Source: Lamellibrachia columna
Taxonomy: Eukaryota > Annelida > Polychaeta > Sabellida > Siboglinidae
Length of the DNA stretch: 64,000 nucleotides
NCBI GenBank assembly: GCA_963662155.1
Contig: OY759271.1
Span: 12,058,103-12,122,102 of the forward strand
Direction: 5' to 3'
Shown: one piece after another, positions 15,150 through 27,109 of the stretch
Numbering within the stretch: the first letter of the stretch is position 1
How the letters are laid out: each line of letters opens with the position of its first letter
Position numbers and translations under genes: made by a program
Notes under the pieces: generated by a model
Databases searched by the model: none
Told to the model about the DNA's origin: nothing
What the model saw: the letters and a program-made list of their open reading frames with translations, nothing else

Positions 15150-16600
15150 GGCAGGAGTAGAGCTGACGGGTGGTGGTGATTTCGGCCCTCGGAGAATTCG
15201 GCCCAACTGCCATGTTGTTTCGGCTTGGTGATTTCGGTGGCTGATGTGACACGCCATATCTACTCAGTTCTAGCTAGTCATGGATTAGCCTTCACTTTAA
15301 GGGTTTCTTATTCATGTACTTGTTATCAAAGGGATGTTAGTTGAACTAGATACTGTTGAAGTGCAATGCTTTGTCTGTTTCGTACAATGAGCAGGTGTGA
15401 ATAAAAGACCATGCTTCACATTCAAAATGATCTGACGAAAAACACTGTATAGATCAAAGATCACATGCTGGTGGCTCCGTTGTATTCACAATACAGTAAT
15501 CGCTTATCGCTTTCACTGCTCTGTATTTGATTTAATTAAAAACAAAAACTGGAGAGAATTTCCCCTGAAGAGTTGAAACGCTTGAAAATCTTAAATATAG
15601 AAACAAGACATTATGATCATTGTAATTTAATTTATTAAAATTATTCAACTGTATATAATAATATCATTTTTTGTGTAATATATTATCTATTATATGATAT
15701 GAATGTTAAGGATACAACGAATTGTTGAGTTTTAATGATCGGCTCATTGACTGCGTGTTAAAATGGAAAAACATAGCGCCGTATTTTATGCGAAAGGAAG
15801 CGAAAACAATAAAAGAAGTTACAAAGTATAAATGTCGGGTTAATGTGGAAATAACTCAATTAACAAATGAGAGAATAAATTGAATGCATTATTCACGGAA
15901 AGACACACATTAAACATCATGTGCTCGCCGGTAGTACATTATTTGGAATTATTAAATAATTAAATTGTAATGAATTTGTCGGTGCTACGGAAATGGAAAT
16001 ATTCTACAATATGTAATATAATATGATTTCAAGCAATCGTTGTTGTTATTCCCTTTAAGTAAAACCTAGAAAGATGTACGCAAACACTTGATCACATTGT
16101 ACAAGCTCGATAAATGTATGGGACGCCACCGCACCAGAATTGTCAAGATTACCATAAAACTAATTCGCTAGCGGGCGTCACTAATACAGTTGTGTCACAA
16201 ACGTCACGTTCGTATTTTCATGACATTTGATTCTCCTAACACAGTGTCGACAGTTTGCCTGTAGACTGTCCATAGCCAGGAACGGTACATGGAAGAAACT
16301 GTGGCGCAGGAGCACGATGTCTTCAGCAAACTTGTTGAGAGACGCATCATGATCTGAAAAAAAAATAGTAAACAGTCATGTTTATCAGTTAACACTGTGG
16401 CGGTGGCGGTCGTTGGGTTAGTGACAATGTTCTGAAGACTGTCGGTGGTTCGGACGCAAGAGTGACAGTAAACACTGTAGTGTTCATTTTGACAAAAAAT
16501 ATCATTAATGAAACCAGCTGTGACATAGCAGAATAATACAAAATCAATTACATGTGTACCTACCACGGAATAACCAAGACCCGTTCACATTTTGAGTCCT
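15150..16600. other. AT-rich stretch without a recognised gene
   Basis: No gene recognised. It is the 3' flank of peptide gene C. Open frames are short and without motifs. Confidence 0.4.
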
Positions 16601-16606
16601 TTTGAC

Positions 16607-19066
16607 CTACTGGTTGTATTTGTTCTTGCATTTGTCGGTGCATTTCTTTAACTTGCGTTCGCATCGTTGTGCCTGCGACCCGCGGCACCCACTGATACAC
16701 AGGTGGAACTGTTTAGCGCATGCATTCGTGCAAATCCGGTAGAGGTGGAGCGGAGTATGTACGCCACCCGAACACGACCTTGCCAGCAAGGCTGTCGCGA
16801 GAAAGACCGTGATCTGAAACAACATGGATTTGTTAAATATTCGCGTGACCGTAACCTTTAGAGGAGAGGCCTCTTTCTGTTTTCATTATCGTCGCCTGTA
16901 TTTCGTTTATCTTTCAGTAAACATATAACTCGAAACTAAAGAAGGAATTCTGAAAAAAGATAATGCGGTTAAGCCTAAATGGAAGTAATATAGGGTACGT
17001 TAAAGTTCAAAGGTAAAGAATAGTGGTTTAACCGATTGTCCACCGCCACCGACGGAAAGCTCTACCTCCAAAAAAGTTGCAAAGGGACACCGTTTATATG
17101 GTTCATATACAGAAAAAAGCCCTTGCTACGACTCCCTCGGTGACAGTAAACATATTTACGACGTGTTCTGGTACGAGGAGAAAAGTCGAATTTTCGACGT
17201 ATTCACAGAGCCTGCTTCCACAGATTTATTGAGAAAACGTCTTCAAGCGGCTTCGTTGTAGCATGTAGTTTTGTGGAGCTAAATTACAAATTATGACTTC
17301 GAATGAAAGTCAGATGTAAGTGGATCAAAGAAGTTGTTTTCATGTGGGGTTTTGTGGTTGTTCAAACGAAATTATGCTTCAGTAAATTGTAGACAGTTAA
17401 GGGAACAGTCAAGGGAACTTTCAACAAAAAAGCTACGTTTCAAAACCTAAGACGACATGTGATAAATCATGCTAGCTATATCGCCATAAATATTTGGCCA
17501 AGTTTAATTAAATGCAACGAAAAACACGATCTTCGGGCGTGGTGTGTAGAGTATCAGTGTAAAAGTCAAATAATGCATAATATACAAAATCAACAAATTG
17601 AGCTCCAAAATATTATTTTGGAGCTCAATTTGTTGATTTTGCCTAGGTATAACCTTGTTGTTGGTTGCATGGCTAACAATATCAGTCCTAGGACATATAT
17701 GACAGTTAAATTGTCCCAGCCAAAGACGACTAAGTTTATTGATTGTGTGTCATACAGAATTAGCAACATTTCTTTAAAAAAAACTGCAAGAATTTAAAAT
17801 AAAATATAGTGCAAAGATTATCACTAAAGAAACCTTGAAAAAAAACTTAAATCTTAAAATAAAATGTCAACTTGTACCTTTTGATTCTTATATTCATTCT
17901 CAGGTATAGAGGGTGACTTAAGATACATGTCCTATGTCCCTGTGATTGTGTATTGTCGTCGATGAACAATATGAACATCATGTTCTTTTTACTTTCGTAA
18001 CAACCGTACTTCATATTATATTTTATGTCCATGAAAAATATGCACAATAGGAAATGACTATTTGTTTTTTGGAATACTAAATACATTTTTTATTTGCGAC
18101 AACTCTAGCGAAGAATGGAGGAGGTAGCTGGGGAAAGGGGTTGTGGTGAAAGAGAGTTTCAGGAGGCGGCTGGTGAGGAGCCGGTTAAACTGGGCTGGAC
18201 ACGTGGAAAGGATGGATAGGGAACGGTTGAAGAAGAGAGCGGATGACCTCGGAGTGGAGGGTGGAAGGAGAAGAAGACCGTCACTCATATGGGCGGACTG
18301 TGTGCAGAGGAGTGGGAGTGGGAGTGGGAGGAGAAAGAGGGCGAGGGACAGAGGGGGTTGGAGAATGAGAGCGAGGAATAGGTGGAGTGGAGACGGGTGG
18401 TGGAAACGGCAGTGAAACGGGATCAGTGACGAAGAAGAAGGAAAACAAATATCAACGACCGGTATCTTGACCTCGGTGAACTATATCAGGAACCCTCTTC
18501 TAATATAGTTCAACCTCAAGGCTGTTGCCGTCCAAATTGTAATGGAATGAGAAATACCGCAGAGCAGCAGTAGATCTTTTTCAGGCATACGTGGTTCTGT
18601 CAAACTTATAATTAACTTTTTAAAGTATTAGTAAACTACACATGATGGCTTCGTACATACCAATACAGGGTTATTATTTACAACATATTAATAAACTTGA
18701 TACGTGCGCGAGTGCGTGCTTTCTTGTGGGCGCTCGTGCGTGCGCGCGTGCGTGTGCGTGCATGCCTTTCGCGCATGCGTGCGTGCGTGTCTGCTGTAAC
18801 ACCTCTCAAGAACATTTCGTCAAACGCTACGTATGTTTTCGAATCGATTGTATGACACTGTAGTCATAGCGATGGATGGAGACGACTTGCCAGGAGAGGC
18901 GGAACAGATTAAGTGATGTGGACCCACCCGCAAGGGACCAAAAGGGAAGACAAAAATCATCATCCAGATATAAAATCAGGTATGCTAAGGTAGTTAATGT
19001 ACTCATACGAATCAAGGGAACACTGATTTAGTGTAGTAGTAATATACTTACGATATTGATTTGCAT
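16607..19066 (-). CDS. Secreted cysteine-rich cationic peptide, member C (2 exons)
   Basis: Exon 1 is 19052-19066 (M-Q-I-N-I, donor GTAAGT). Exon 2 is 16607-16813, after acceptor TTGTTTCAG. The join is phase 0 and gives 73 residues. The signal region is ITVFLATALLARSCSGG. The mature part has ICTNACAKQFHLC, QRCERKLKKCTDKCKNK, and cysteine spacing x3, x6, x3, x7, x6, x3. An extra cysteine lies at the likely signal-peptide junction, as in member E. The 2.24-kb intron holds a LINE end (18110-18445) and a perfect 57-bp palindrome (17585-17641). Its 5' flank aligns with those of A and B. Role unknown; secreted defence-type peptide inferred. Confidence 0.8.
16830..17580. other. Intron of gene C, no gene seen
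   Basis: No further coding motif recognised. An open frame at 17459-17797 (+) runs through the palindrome and shows no known domain. Confidence 0.35.
17585..17641. repeat. Perfect palindrome with 27-bp arms
   Basis: CAAAATCAACAAATTGAGCT begins the left arm. The arms of 27 bp are perfectly complementary around a 3-nt spacer (ATT). It would form a strong hairpin in RNA or cruciform DNA. Confidence 0.95.
18110..18445 (+). mobile_element. LINE 3' terminal fragment
   Basis: The plus-strand frame 18143-18415 reads RLNWAGHVERMDRERLKKRA, GRRRRPSLIWADCV and RARDRGGWRMRARNRW, the end of many invertebrate LINE polyproteins (xWxGHVxRM ... GRPRxxWxDCV). It is followed by a GAAGAAGAAGG tail. It lies inside the intron of peptide gene C, in the opposite orientation. 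Confidence 0.75.
18450..19050. other. Intron of gene C, no gene seen
   Basis: There are short GTGCGTGC runs near 18705-18790. No gene recognised. Confidence 0.4.
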
Positions 19067-19162
19067 GATGCTTGGACGACCTGCTGTCTGTTGTATGTGG
19101 ACCGACTAACGGCGGGTCACCAAAACCCGGACGTTTGACTTAATAAATACTTGCTTTCGCAG

Positions 19163-19225
19163 TCACAAGTGCAAGTTAAACATAATATCTGACACCACTC
19201 GTGTTACGTAACACGTTCACATCAC
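19163..19225 (-). promoter_or_regulatory. Shared upstream elements of peptide gene C
   Basis: The minus strand carries TGTTTAACTTGCACTTGTGA (19163-19182, 97 bp before the ATG) and GTGATGTGAACGTGTTAC (19208-19225, 142 bp before), nearly the same as in gene A. Confidence 0.55.
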
Positions 19226-19281
19226 ATCAAACATTCTGCCCACACAATCTCGCACGTACGAGCATACACACACATCCACAC

Positions 19282-19770
19282 ACACACACACGCACACGCA
19301 CACGCACACGCACACGCACACGCACACGCACACGCACACGCACACGCACACGCACACGCACACGCACACGCACACGCACACGCACACGCACACGCACACG
19401 CACACGCACACGCACACGCACACGCACACGCACACGCACACGCACACGCACACGCACACGCACACGCACACGCACACGCACACGCACACGCACACGCACA
19501 CGCACACGCACACGCACACGCACACGCACACGCACACGCACACGCACACGCACACGCACACGCACACGCACACGCACACGCACACGCACACGCACACGCA
19601 CACGCACACGCACACGCACACGCACACGCACACGCACACGCACACGCACACGCACACGCACACGCACACGCACACGCACACGCACACGCACACGCACACG
19701 CACACGCACACGCACACGCACACGCGCACGCGCACGCGCACGCGCACGCGCACGCGCACGCGCACGCACG
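19282..19770 (+). repeat. (CGCACA)n array ending in (CGCGCA)n
   Basis: About 430 bp of the hexamer CGCACA are followed from about 19719 by a variant hexamer CGCGCA, repeated about eight times. One substitution was spread through the terminal block. All frames are open (Arg-Thr, Ala-Cys, Val-Arg) but are repeat translations. Confidence 0.97.
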
Positions 19771-19994
19771 AACATACACACACACATCCACCCTCACACG
19801 CACACACGCACGTATCCACTCACGCACACGCACGAATACGCGTATATATTCATACATACATGCATACATACATACATACATACAAACACACATCATTCTG
19901 AAAATACATTTTCGCTTAGAAACCCAACCTCCATCAGCACCAAGAGCTCCGCCCACATCATCCAAGGTTTCGGACTAAATTAGCCTCGATTATC

Positions 19995-20693
19995 CAGGTT
20001 CCGCGCTGTGGCGCCACCGTTTGTCGCACACAGCTTCGACTGGATGCGCAGTGTGTTTTTCATTGTGACGGAAATTATATTTGCACCCATATTATGGGCG
20101 TATACATAAGTAGCTAATTAAGATTTCATCCGGGCATTTGGTTAATTCATAAAATAAGAGTGAACTGTTATCAGTTTATACGATACAATTCGAATTAACT
20201 TTAAACTAGGGAACGCCTACACAAAATGGAGTGTTGACTGTGTGTAACAACGAGACAACGCCTATAGACTGTCTTTTCGTCGAATTCACGAAGCCGAACG
20301 AAAGTCAGATAAGCGAGACTTTGAATACATCAGCACCTCTGGCAGGTTCCGCGCTGTGGCGCCACCGTTTGTCGCACACAGCTTCGACTGGATGCGCAGT
20401 GTGTTTTTCATTGTGACGGAAATTATATTTGCACCCATATTATGGGCGTATACATAAGTAGCTAATTAAGATTTCATCCGGGCATTTGGTTAATTCATAA
20501 AATAAGAGTGAACTGTTATCAGTTTATACGATACAATTCGAATTAACTTTAAACTAGGGAACGCCTACACAAAATGGAGTGTTGACTGTGTGTAACAACG
20601 AGACAACGCCTATAGACTGTCTTTTCGTCGAATTCATGAAGCCGAACGAAAGTCAGATAAGCGAGACTTTGAATACATCAGCACCTCTGGCAG
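19995..20693. repeat. Recent tandem duplication, 348-bp unit
   Basis: 19995-20342 is repeated at 20343-20690 with one difference seen (GAATTCACGAAG against GAATTCATGAAG). Each unit runs from CAGGTTCCGCGCTGTGG to CAGCACCTCTGG. No protein recognised. Confidence 0.95.
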
Positions 20694-20699
20694 ATCAAC

Positions 20700-21400
20700 C
20701 TGCTAAAACGTGGCGCTTACTGTTGCTGAGTTAACAAATAACGGCCTTGTCTAAGATCTCGCATACTTAACTTTAATTGGGTGAGAACCGGTCGTGGAAA
20801 CAGACTTTGAAGTAGTTTGCTACTTTGGGCAGGGGCGGGTCTAGCTCCAAGCAACACGTCGACCAAGGCAGAAAGTGGGACAAAGTACAAATGATTCAGC
20901 GTATATCGACACATGGCGTGAGATAAACTGACAAATCCACGGTTCAACGGGTTTATCTGCCAGTGGTAGTGTAGTACTACCAACCCTGGCTAGCAAGGAT
21001 GAACCCAAAAGTACGGCTCAATATTCACGTGGCGGCAGCAGTCGTAATCTGCATCTCTGTACGCGTTCACTGACTCCCAGTGTCACACGCTACGCTGGTT
21101 GTCAGCAGAGCCGGACCGCTAGTGATAGTGGGTGTACGCGGGTTCGTGTGCGCAGTAAAAATTGCAAAGAAACAGCGATAAACGTTGATATATACACGTA
21201 TCATATTGTCAAACGCATCTTCAGTTAGTGTTATTATCCTGCAGCCATGCTCGGTGTGTGAACATTTGTTTATAAAAGCACACCTGTGCCGCACCCAACT
21301 ATCTGAAAACTTACCACATAACATTGACATTAACGACTTGGGGTGAAATAAGCATTTTCCAAAAAATATTATGCAATTTTATTTAGACACATAACCACAC
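20700..21400. other. Unassigned stretch
   Basis: No gene recognised. Open frames on the minus strand (20717-20983, 21067-21330) lack any motif I can name. I looked here for the missing second exon of the orphan peptide gene and found none. Confidence 0.4.
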
Positions 21401-21403
21401 CCA

Positions 21404-21656
21404 CGCCCGCCCGCCCGCCCGCCCGCCCGCCCGCCCGCCCGCCCGCCCGCCCGCCCGCCCGCCCGCCCGCCCGCCCGCCCGCCCGCCCGCCCGCCCGCCC
21501 GCCCGCCCGCCCGCCCGCCCGCCCGCCCGCCCGCCCGCCCGCCCGCCCGCCCGCCCGCCCGCCCGCCCGCCCGCCCGCCCGCCCGCCCGCCCGCCCGCCC
21601 GCCCGCCCGCCCGCCCGCCCGCCCGCCCGCCCGCCCGCCCGCCCGCCCGCCCGCCC
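21404..21656 (+). repeat. (CCCG)n tetranucleotide array
   Basis: About 250 bp of CCCG. Every frame of this strand reads Pro-Ala-Arg. The minus strand is GGGC-rich and could form G-quadruplexes, the plus strand i-motifs. Confidence 0.97.
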
Positions 21657-21658
21657 TC

Positions 21659-21830
21659 TAACAGCGACGGCTGCGTCCATGTCGTCATTTGTGAACGGCC
21701 CCTTACAGCGACGGCTGCGTCCATGTCGTCATTTGTGAACGGCCCCTTACGGCGACGGCTACGTCCATGTCGTCATTTGTGAACGGCCCCTTACAGCGAC
21801 GGTTCCGTCCATGTAGTCATTTGTAAATTA
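21659..21830. repeat. 44-bp minisatellite, nearly four copies
   Basis: The unit begins TTACAGCGACGGCTGCGTCC and ends GTGAACGGCCCC. Three full copies and one partial copy diverge gradually to the right. Confidence 0.9.
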
Positions 21831-22281
21831 TCATTGTCGTCGCGGAGTTACTGCGTGTTCTTTGTGACACTGGTAGCCGTAAAGGACACCGTGGTTATGT
21901 TTTTGTCAGTATATCAATAGGTATGTACAAACAGCAGTCCGGGGTGAAACAATAATTTGTTATACCACGGTTTGTTACCAGCAGTTTGTTGAACGAAAAC
22001 TATGCCAAGCAATAGTTAAACGTTGCTATGCCGCATTATTTGCAGTTCCTCGGCTGTATTATTACAACTAAAATATTCAAAACGCAAAAAATGGTCAACA
22101 AACAACAGCTTTGCTACACACCCGTCGTGCGGATGTATTATTGTGGTTAGCAGGAAATATAATGAAACTGATGTCGCTATGGTGATTGGTAACTGAATGA
22201 GAAATATCGTCGGCGATAATATTGTTAATATACTCAATGGAGTCAAAACACATTTACATAACATGGCAGTGATATACGTAC

Positions 22282-22296
22282 GATGTTGAGTTTCAT
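22282..22296 (-). pseudogene. Orphan first exon of a cysteine-rich peptide gene (member D)
   Basis: It encodes M-K-L-N-I on the minus strand, followed by a donor-like GTACGT, exactly like exon 1 of A, B, C and E. The 5' flank also matches (TTGTTTGGACCTCCTG; CTGTGTGTGG; the E-box block at 22401-22418). No cysteine-rich exon 2 is visible on the minus strand from here down to gene C. Either exon 2 was lost, so the gene is dead, or the exon splices to something I do not recognise. Confidence 0.6.
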
Positions 22297-22397
22297 GTTG
22301 TTTGGACCTCCTGGTGTTTTCTGTGTGTGGAATGAATATCGCCGTGCAGCGATAGCCCGGCCGTATGTTTGTCTACATGCTAATTAGATGATTCCTA

Positions 22398-22418
22398 GCG
22401 ACAAGTTCACGGTAAACA
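22398..22418 (-). promoter_or_regulatory. Upstream element of orphan exon D
   Basis: The minus strand reads TGTTTACCGTGAACTTGTCG, aligning with the TGTTT...GCACTTGTGA element of A, C and the gene at 63992, about 105 bp before the ATG. The E-box core here is altered (AACTTG). Confidence 0.4.
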
Positions 22419-22876
22419 TTTTCTTGGACGCCATTCGCAGAAAACACGTACATGTCACGTCTAAGACACGTCTAAGACACGTTCGCATCATGGTAAGGCA
22501 CGTTCACATCATGTATAAACACATTCACATCGCGTTTGTCACAAATTGCTGTATACGCCACACCCACACACAAGGTCACACAAGGTCACACAAGGTCACA
22601 TCTACACACACAGTCTATTGTATAACAGAAGATTTCACGTCGATAATCAAGATTTAATCGAAATATTGAAGACACCTGCACTGTTGAAACACTATTGTAG
22701 AGTAACGTATATTTCACAGAAGCATGCTGAACAAACGTGTAGGTTTACTTCTACTGAAAACATCTCGACAAAACATCTCGACTCAAGACACATCTAAGTG
22801 TCTCATATAGGAATGGAGCCTTCTCCGCATCGCCCCTTAGTATCGGAACTCTCGTCTTCCACCCGCACCTACACAC

Positions 22877-22877
<1 letters not shown>

Positions 22878-22970
<93 letters not shown>
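22878..22970. repeat. (TA)n microsatellite
   Basis: About 92 bp of TA; Tyr-Ile frames are repeat translations. Confidence 0.97.
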
Positions 22971-22973
<3 letters not shown>

Positions 22974-23039
22974 GTATGCAATGCAATGTATAATTATATA
23001 TATAATTACTTGTATATGTATATGTATATGTATATAATA

Positions 23040-23570
23040 TATATCATAATATATAAGCAGTAAATATGCGTCAAACATCCATGCATGCGGGTAAAAAATG
23101 TGAGGTTTGGTGAGAAGACAAGGGGTAAAGATTAACCTTTGCCTGATTTACTCACTGTTATGTCACGTCACCACAGTGTTGGCCAGCATGGCACAAGAAC
23201 GCACAGCGCATGCAGTCGTTGTACTCCTCTGTCGTCAAGCCGTAAAGCTTGACGAAATGGACTACACAAAAGTTTGCCACACGGGGTGGAGACATTTACA
23301 TGCCACACGACGAGTGAATTAATATATTTTTAGAGAGACAGTGGATATAAGGGAGAACAGCAAGAAATGATATATATGTGGGCAAGAATGATGACTGACG
23401 TAAATAATGTGTAGCAGGAAATGCTGTTGATCATCGGATACAGTTTCGTCCACATCGCTGATCGGGTGGCCCGAGAAGGGTTGGACGTGGCAGGACAGTA
23501 TGACTGGAATGATGAGAGGGGAGTATGGGGAATGCAGGTGTCGGTTGTCTATCGAGAGAAAAAAGAGATA
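23040..23570. other. Unassigned stretch before the polypurine tract
   Basis: No gene recognised. The open frame 23107-23322 has no motif. Confidence 0.35.
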
Positions 23571-23571
23571 A

Positions 23572-23613
<42 letters not shown>

Positions 23614-23915
23614 AGAGAGAGAGAGAGAAGGAAAAAAGAAAGAAAGATATATTGAGAGAAAGAGTGGGTGTCAGAGAGGGAGAGAGAGTGTGAGGGGGAG
23701 AGAGAGAGGGAGAGAGAAGAAGATATATATTGAGAGAAAGAATGGGTGTCAGAGAGGGAGAGAGAGTGAGAGATAGAGAGAGAGGGAGAGAGAGGGAGAG
23801 GGAGAGAGAAGGGGTGGATGAGGGGGATATAGGGAAAGAGATAGAGACATGGACGGGGAGAGAAAGAGAGAAAGAAAGGGTGAGATGGGGGACCGAGATA
23901 AAGTGGGATAGGCAG

Positions 23916-23956
<41 letters not shown>

Positions 23957-24528
23957 ACAGAAAGGGTGTGTGTGAGAGAGAGGAGGAGATGGAGGGAGAG
24001 AGGGGGAAGAGAGGGGAAGAGAGAGGCATAGAAATAGGAGGGGAGAGAGAGGAAGTAGGAGGGAGTGTAGGGAAAATAAATTAGATAGAGAAAGAGATAG
24101 ACAGATAGATAGATAGATAGATAGATAGAGAGAGAGAAGGATATAGGGAGACAACGAGAGGGAGAGAGAGATACAGAGAGACGGAGGAAGAGAGCGGGAG
24201 AGAGAGGGAGAGAGAGAGAGGGGGGGAGAGAGATTGGAGAGAGAGTGGACGAAAGAGAGGGGGGGGGGAGAGAATGGGAGAGAAAGAGAGAGAGAGAGAG
24301 ATAGAGAAATTGACAGAGAAACAGAGGTAGAGGAGTGGAGAAGGAGAGAGTGACGAGAGCGAGAGCGAGAGCGAGAGCGAAGAGGCAGAGCGAGGGCAAA
24401 AGAGAGAAAGAGAAAATGATATAGAAGAAAAAGAGAAAGTGGGTGAGAAAGAGAGGGGTGACAGAGAAGGAGAGAGAGGGGGTGGTAAATAGAGGGAGAG
24501 AAAGAGAGAGAGAGAGGGAAAGAGAGAA

Positions 24529-24580
<52 letters not shown>

Positions 24581-25021
24581 ATATAGAGATTGAGATATAT
24601 AGCTTGAATGGAGGAGATATATGGGAGATAGATTGAGAGAGAGAGAGAGACAGAGAGACAGAGAGGTGGAGAGAGGGATAAAGAAAGAGAGAGAGAGAGA
24701 GTGTGTGTGTGAGTAAAAAGAGAGAAAGAGAGAGAGAAAAAAAGAGAGAGAGTTGGAGAGAGGGATAAAGAAAGAGAGAAAGAGAGAGAGAGTGTGTGTG
24801 TGTGAGTAAAAAAGAGAGAGAAACAGAAAGAGATAGAGAGAGACAGAGATAAAGAGGGAGATACAGAGAAAGAGGGAGAGACATAAAGAGAGAGAGAGAT
24901 AGAGAGAGAGAGGGGGGATTGAGAGAGAGAGAGAGAGGGGCAGAGGGAGGGGGAAGAGGGGGAGGAGGGAAAGACGGAGAGATAGAGAATTGGGGGGGAG
25001 GGTGATAGCGAGAGAGAGAGA
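23571..25021 (+). repeat. Long polypurine (GA-rich) tract, about 1.45 kb
   Basis: The plus strand is almost wholly purine, built of GAGAGA, GGGAGA, (GAGAGC)n, (GATA)n and similar blocks, with a (TA)n insert at 24531-24577 and GTGTGT islands. Some blocks recur (AGAGAGAGTGTGTGTG at about 24695 and 24789). The Leu-Ser frames on the minus strand, up to 438 codons, are repeat translations. Such tracts can form triplex DNA. Confidence 0.95.
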
Positions 25022-25029
25022 AATTGTGT

Positions 25030-26400
25030 GACATTCGATGAGCTAGGAAGAATACCACTCCACATAGAAGACAGATCTGTGATTTTATAATCCTAATTAC
25101 ATAGCTTTGTAATATCACGGACACTCTTCACCAGTGGTGCTATACACCATTTTGCAATAACTTACATTTGATGCGCTTTTTATTTGGTAAACTATACATT
25201 CCCCCCCCCAGAAATTTCAGAATTTCAACTGCATACAACTGTGTATAGTGTTTGAATTGAAAATATATCTAGACAATATAATAACATTATTTTTTTGGTT
25301 GAAACTATATTTCGTACATTGAAGTGCACAGTAGGTTTTGCAAGTTGTGCAACATGTTCCTAATTATTTCCAGCCCTCGGAAACACTATATTTAACTAGT
25401 GGTGTTTTTATTACAATCTTATGTTCTGATGAGGCCTCATTCATCTTTTTCAGAGCATCACGCCAAACCGAATTTCTATGCTGGCACTGAGGGCGGCCAC
25501 TACACTACCGCGTCTCTCTTTGATGTTCTGACTGATGTTCGCACGCAGGAGATTTAGGTAACTTTCTACCGCTGTGTGATGGATAACTTTAACACTTACG
25601 CTGCCTTTCAGCACCGGTTCATGCCTCGTCTTTGTTTTCGTGACTGCGTCAAGGAACGATTTATTCCCCCTAAATGTCGCATGAAAAAACGAATCTTTGT
25701 GCAATGTTTATTTGTACCAGGCATGATCGATTAATCGAATATGTTTGCTAGTTAAGTTAATTTAATCTTGGATTATTTTCTATTACGTTAAGTTAACTTG
25801 TATTTTGAAAGCTAACTAGTTCAGTTAATTTATTAAATTAATTAGCTACATTAATAATTAAGTTGACTTACACAACCTGTAATTCTGGAGTGCAACGGAT
25901 GTGCAGCCAGTATTATGATGCAAACGTCGAAGTTTTGTCAGGCTCAGTAAAATATAACGAATATTAATATTAACTCCCCTTCATTTTACATTGATCGTGA
26001 ATTTGACAATTCATATAATTTATAAATTAGTGTAGCATATACACACAAACAGGTTAAACGAATGTATTTACACATTCTGAAGTCTGCAGCACATGACTGC
26101 TGTATGCTGTATACCAGACCAGGAACACGGTAATGAAACATGTTTTTGCCAAATACAAAATTACATAATTTCTGCAAATAATTAGTGATTTAAATATTAT
26201 ATTAGGACGAATTTCAAACACAGGGTGTCGTAGAGTTAGTAGGCTCCATCCTTAAAACGAGTTTGTCTGATCCTCGTTTATTTTTTTATTTATTAATATA
26301 ATGTTTTTTTTTGATACTAGAATAAACATGTTTGATGTATGCAACCCACCAAAATGCGTTTAATAAGACCGAAATGATAGTTTGTATTTTGCCGGAAACG
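25030..26400. other. AT-rich stretch without a recognised gene
   Basis: No gene recognised. AT-rich palindromic runs around GTTAATTTA occur near 25750-25860. The open frame at 25450-25704 (-) has no motif. Confidence 0.4.
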
Positions 26401-26407
26401 TCTTGTA

Positions 26408-26408
26408 T

Positions 26409-26507
<99 letters not shown>

Positions 26508-26559
26508 TGTATGATGTATGTATGTATATATGTATGTATGCATGTAGGTGCATGGGTCT

Positions 26560-26647
<88 letters not shown>

Positions 26648-26767
26648 TGTATGCATGCATCCATGCATGCATGCATGTATATATGTATGCATGTATGAAT
26701 CTATGTATGTATGTATGTATGAATGTATGTATGTATGTATGTATGTATGTATGTATGTATGTATGTT

Positions 26768-26799
<32 letters not shown>

Positions 26800-26863
26800 T
26801 GTATGTATGTATGTATGTATGTATGTGTGTATGTATGTATGCATATATGTATGTATGTATGTA
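26408..26863 (+). repeat. Two (TA)n arrays and a (TATG)n array
   Basis: TA at about 26408-26505 and 26560-26645 are separated by a TATG-rich spacer. (GTAT)n follows to 26863. Confidence 0.97.
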
Positions 26864-26867
26864 AATA

Positions 26868-27106
26868 TTTAACAAGATTTGCCATCCAAGCCAAAGGCCC
26901 AGATGGCAATTGGACAAGGGAGCCATTGGCTTATTGAGAGTCCAACAATGTTCATCTACTTATAACCCGCCCTCCTGAGATATGTGTCAACCTTGTTTTT
27001 AAACATATTCACGCTGCTAGCAGTTACACAATCTGTAGACAATTTGTTCCTTTCTTTTATTGTCCTCTGTGAGAACGAATACTTACTGATATCCAATCTA
27101 CACTGA
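26868..27106 (-). mobile_element. CR1-like LINE, 3' end only
   Basis: This matches the terminal 240 bp of the copy at 45580-48690: tail (AACAAGATTT in plus orientation), terminal hairpin (TTGCCATC...GATGGCAA), and the last coding stretch. It is heavily 5'-truncated, as is usual for target-primed reverse transcription. Confidence 0.9.
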
Positions 27107-27109
27107 CGA

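Noticed and set aside
16204..16566. 120-codon frame downstream of peptide gene C as a separate gene
   Set aside because: No motif, mixed composition, no promoter or splice support.
21369..21724. Ala-Gly-Gly-Arg / Pro-Ala-Arg frames (also 37168-37999), resembling collagen-like or antimicrobial repeats
   Set aside because: The CCCG tetramer reads the same in all frames, so openness carries no information.
20700..22280. A second exon for the orphan peptide exon D
   Set aside because: I searched the minus strand for an acceptor followed by a CxxxC-rich basic segment and found none here.
23319..25124. Leu-Ser-rich frames of up to 438 codons on the minus strand
   Set aside because: The polypurine tract has few stop codons by composition. 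No signal, domain or conserved pattern is present.
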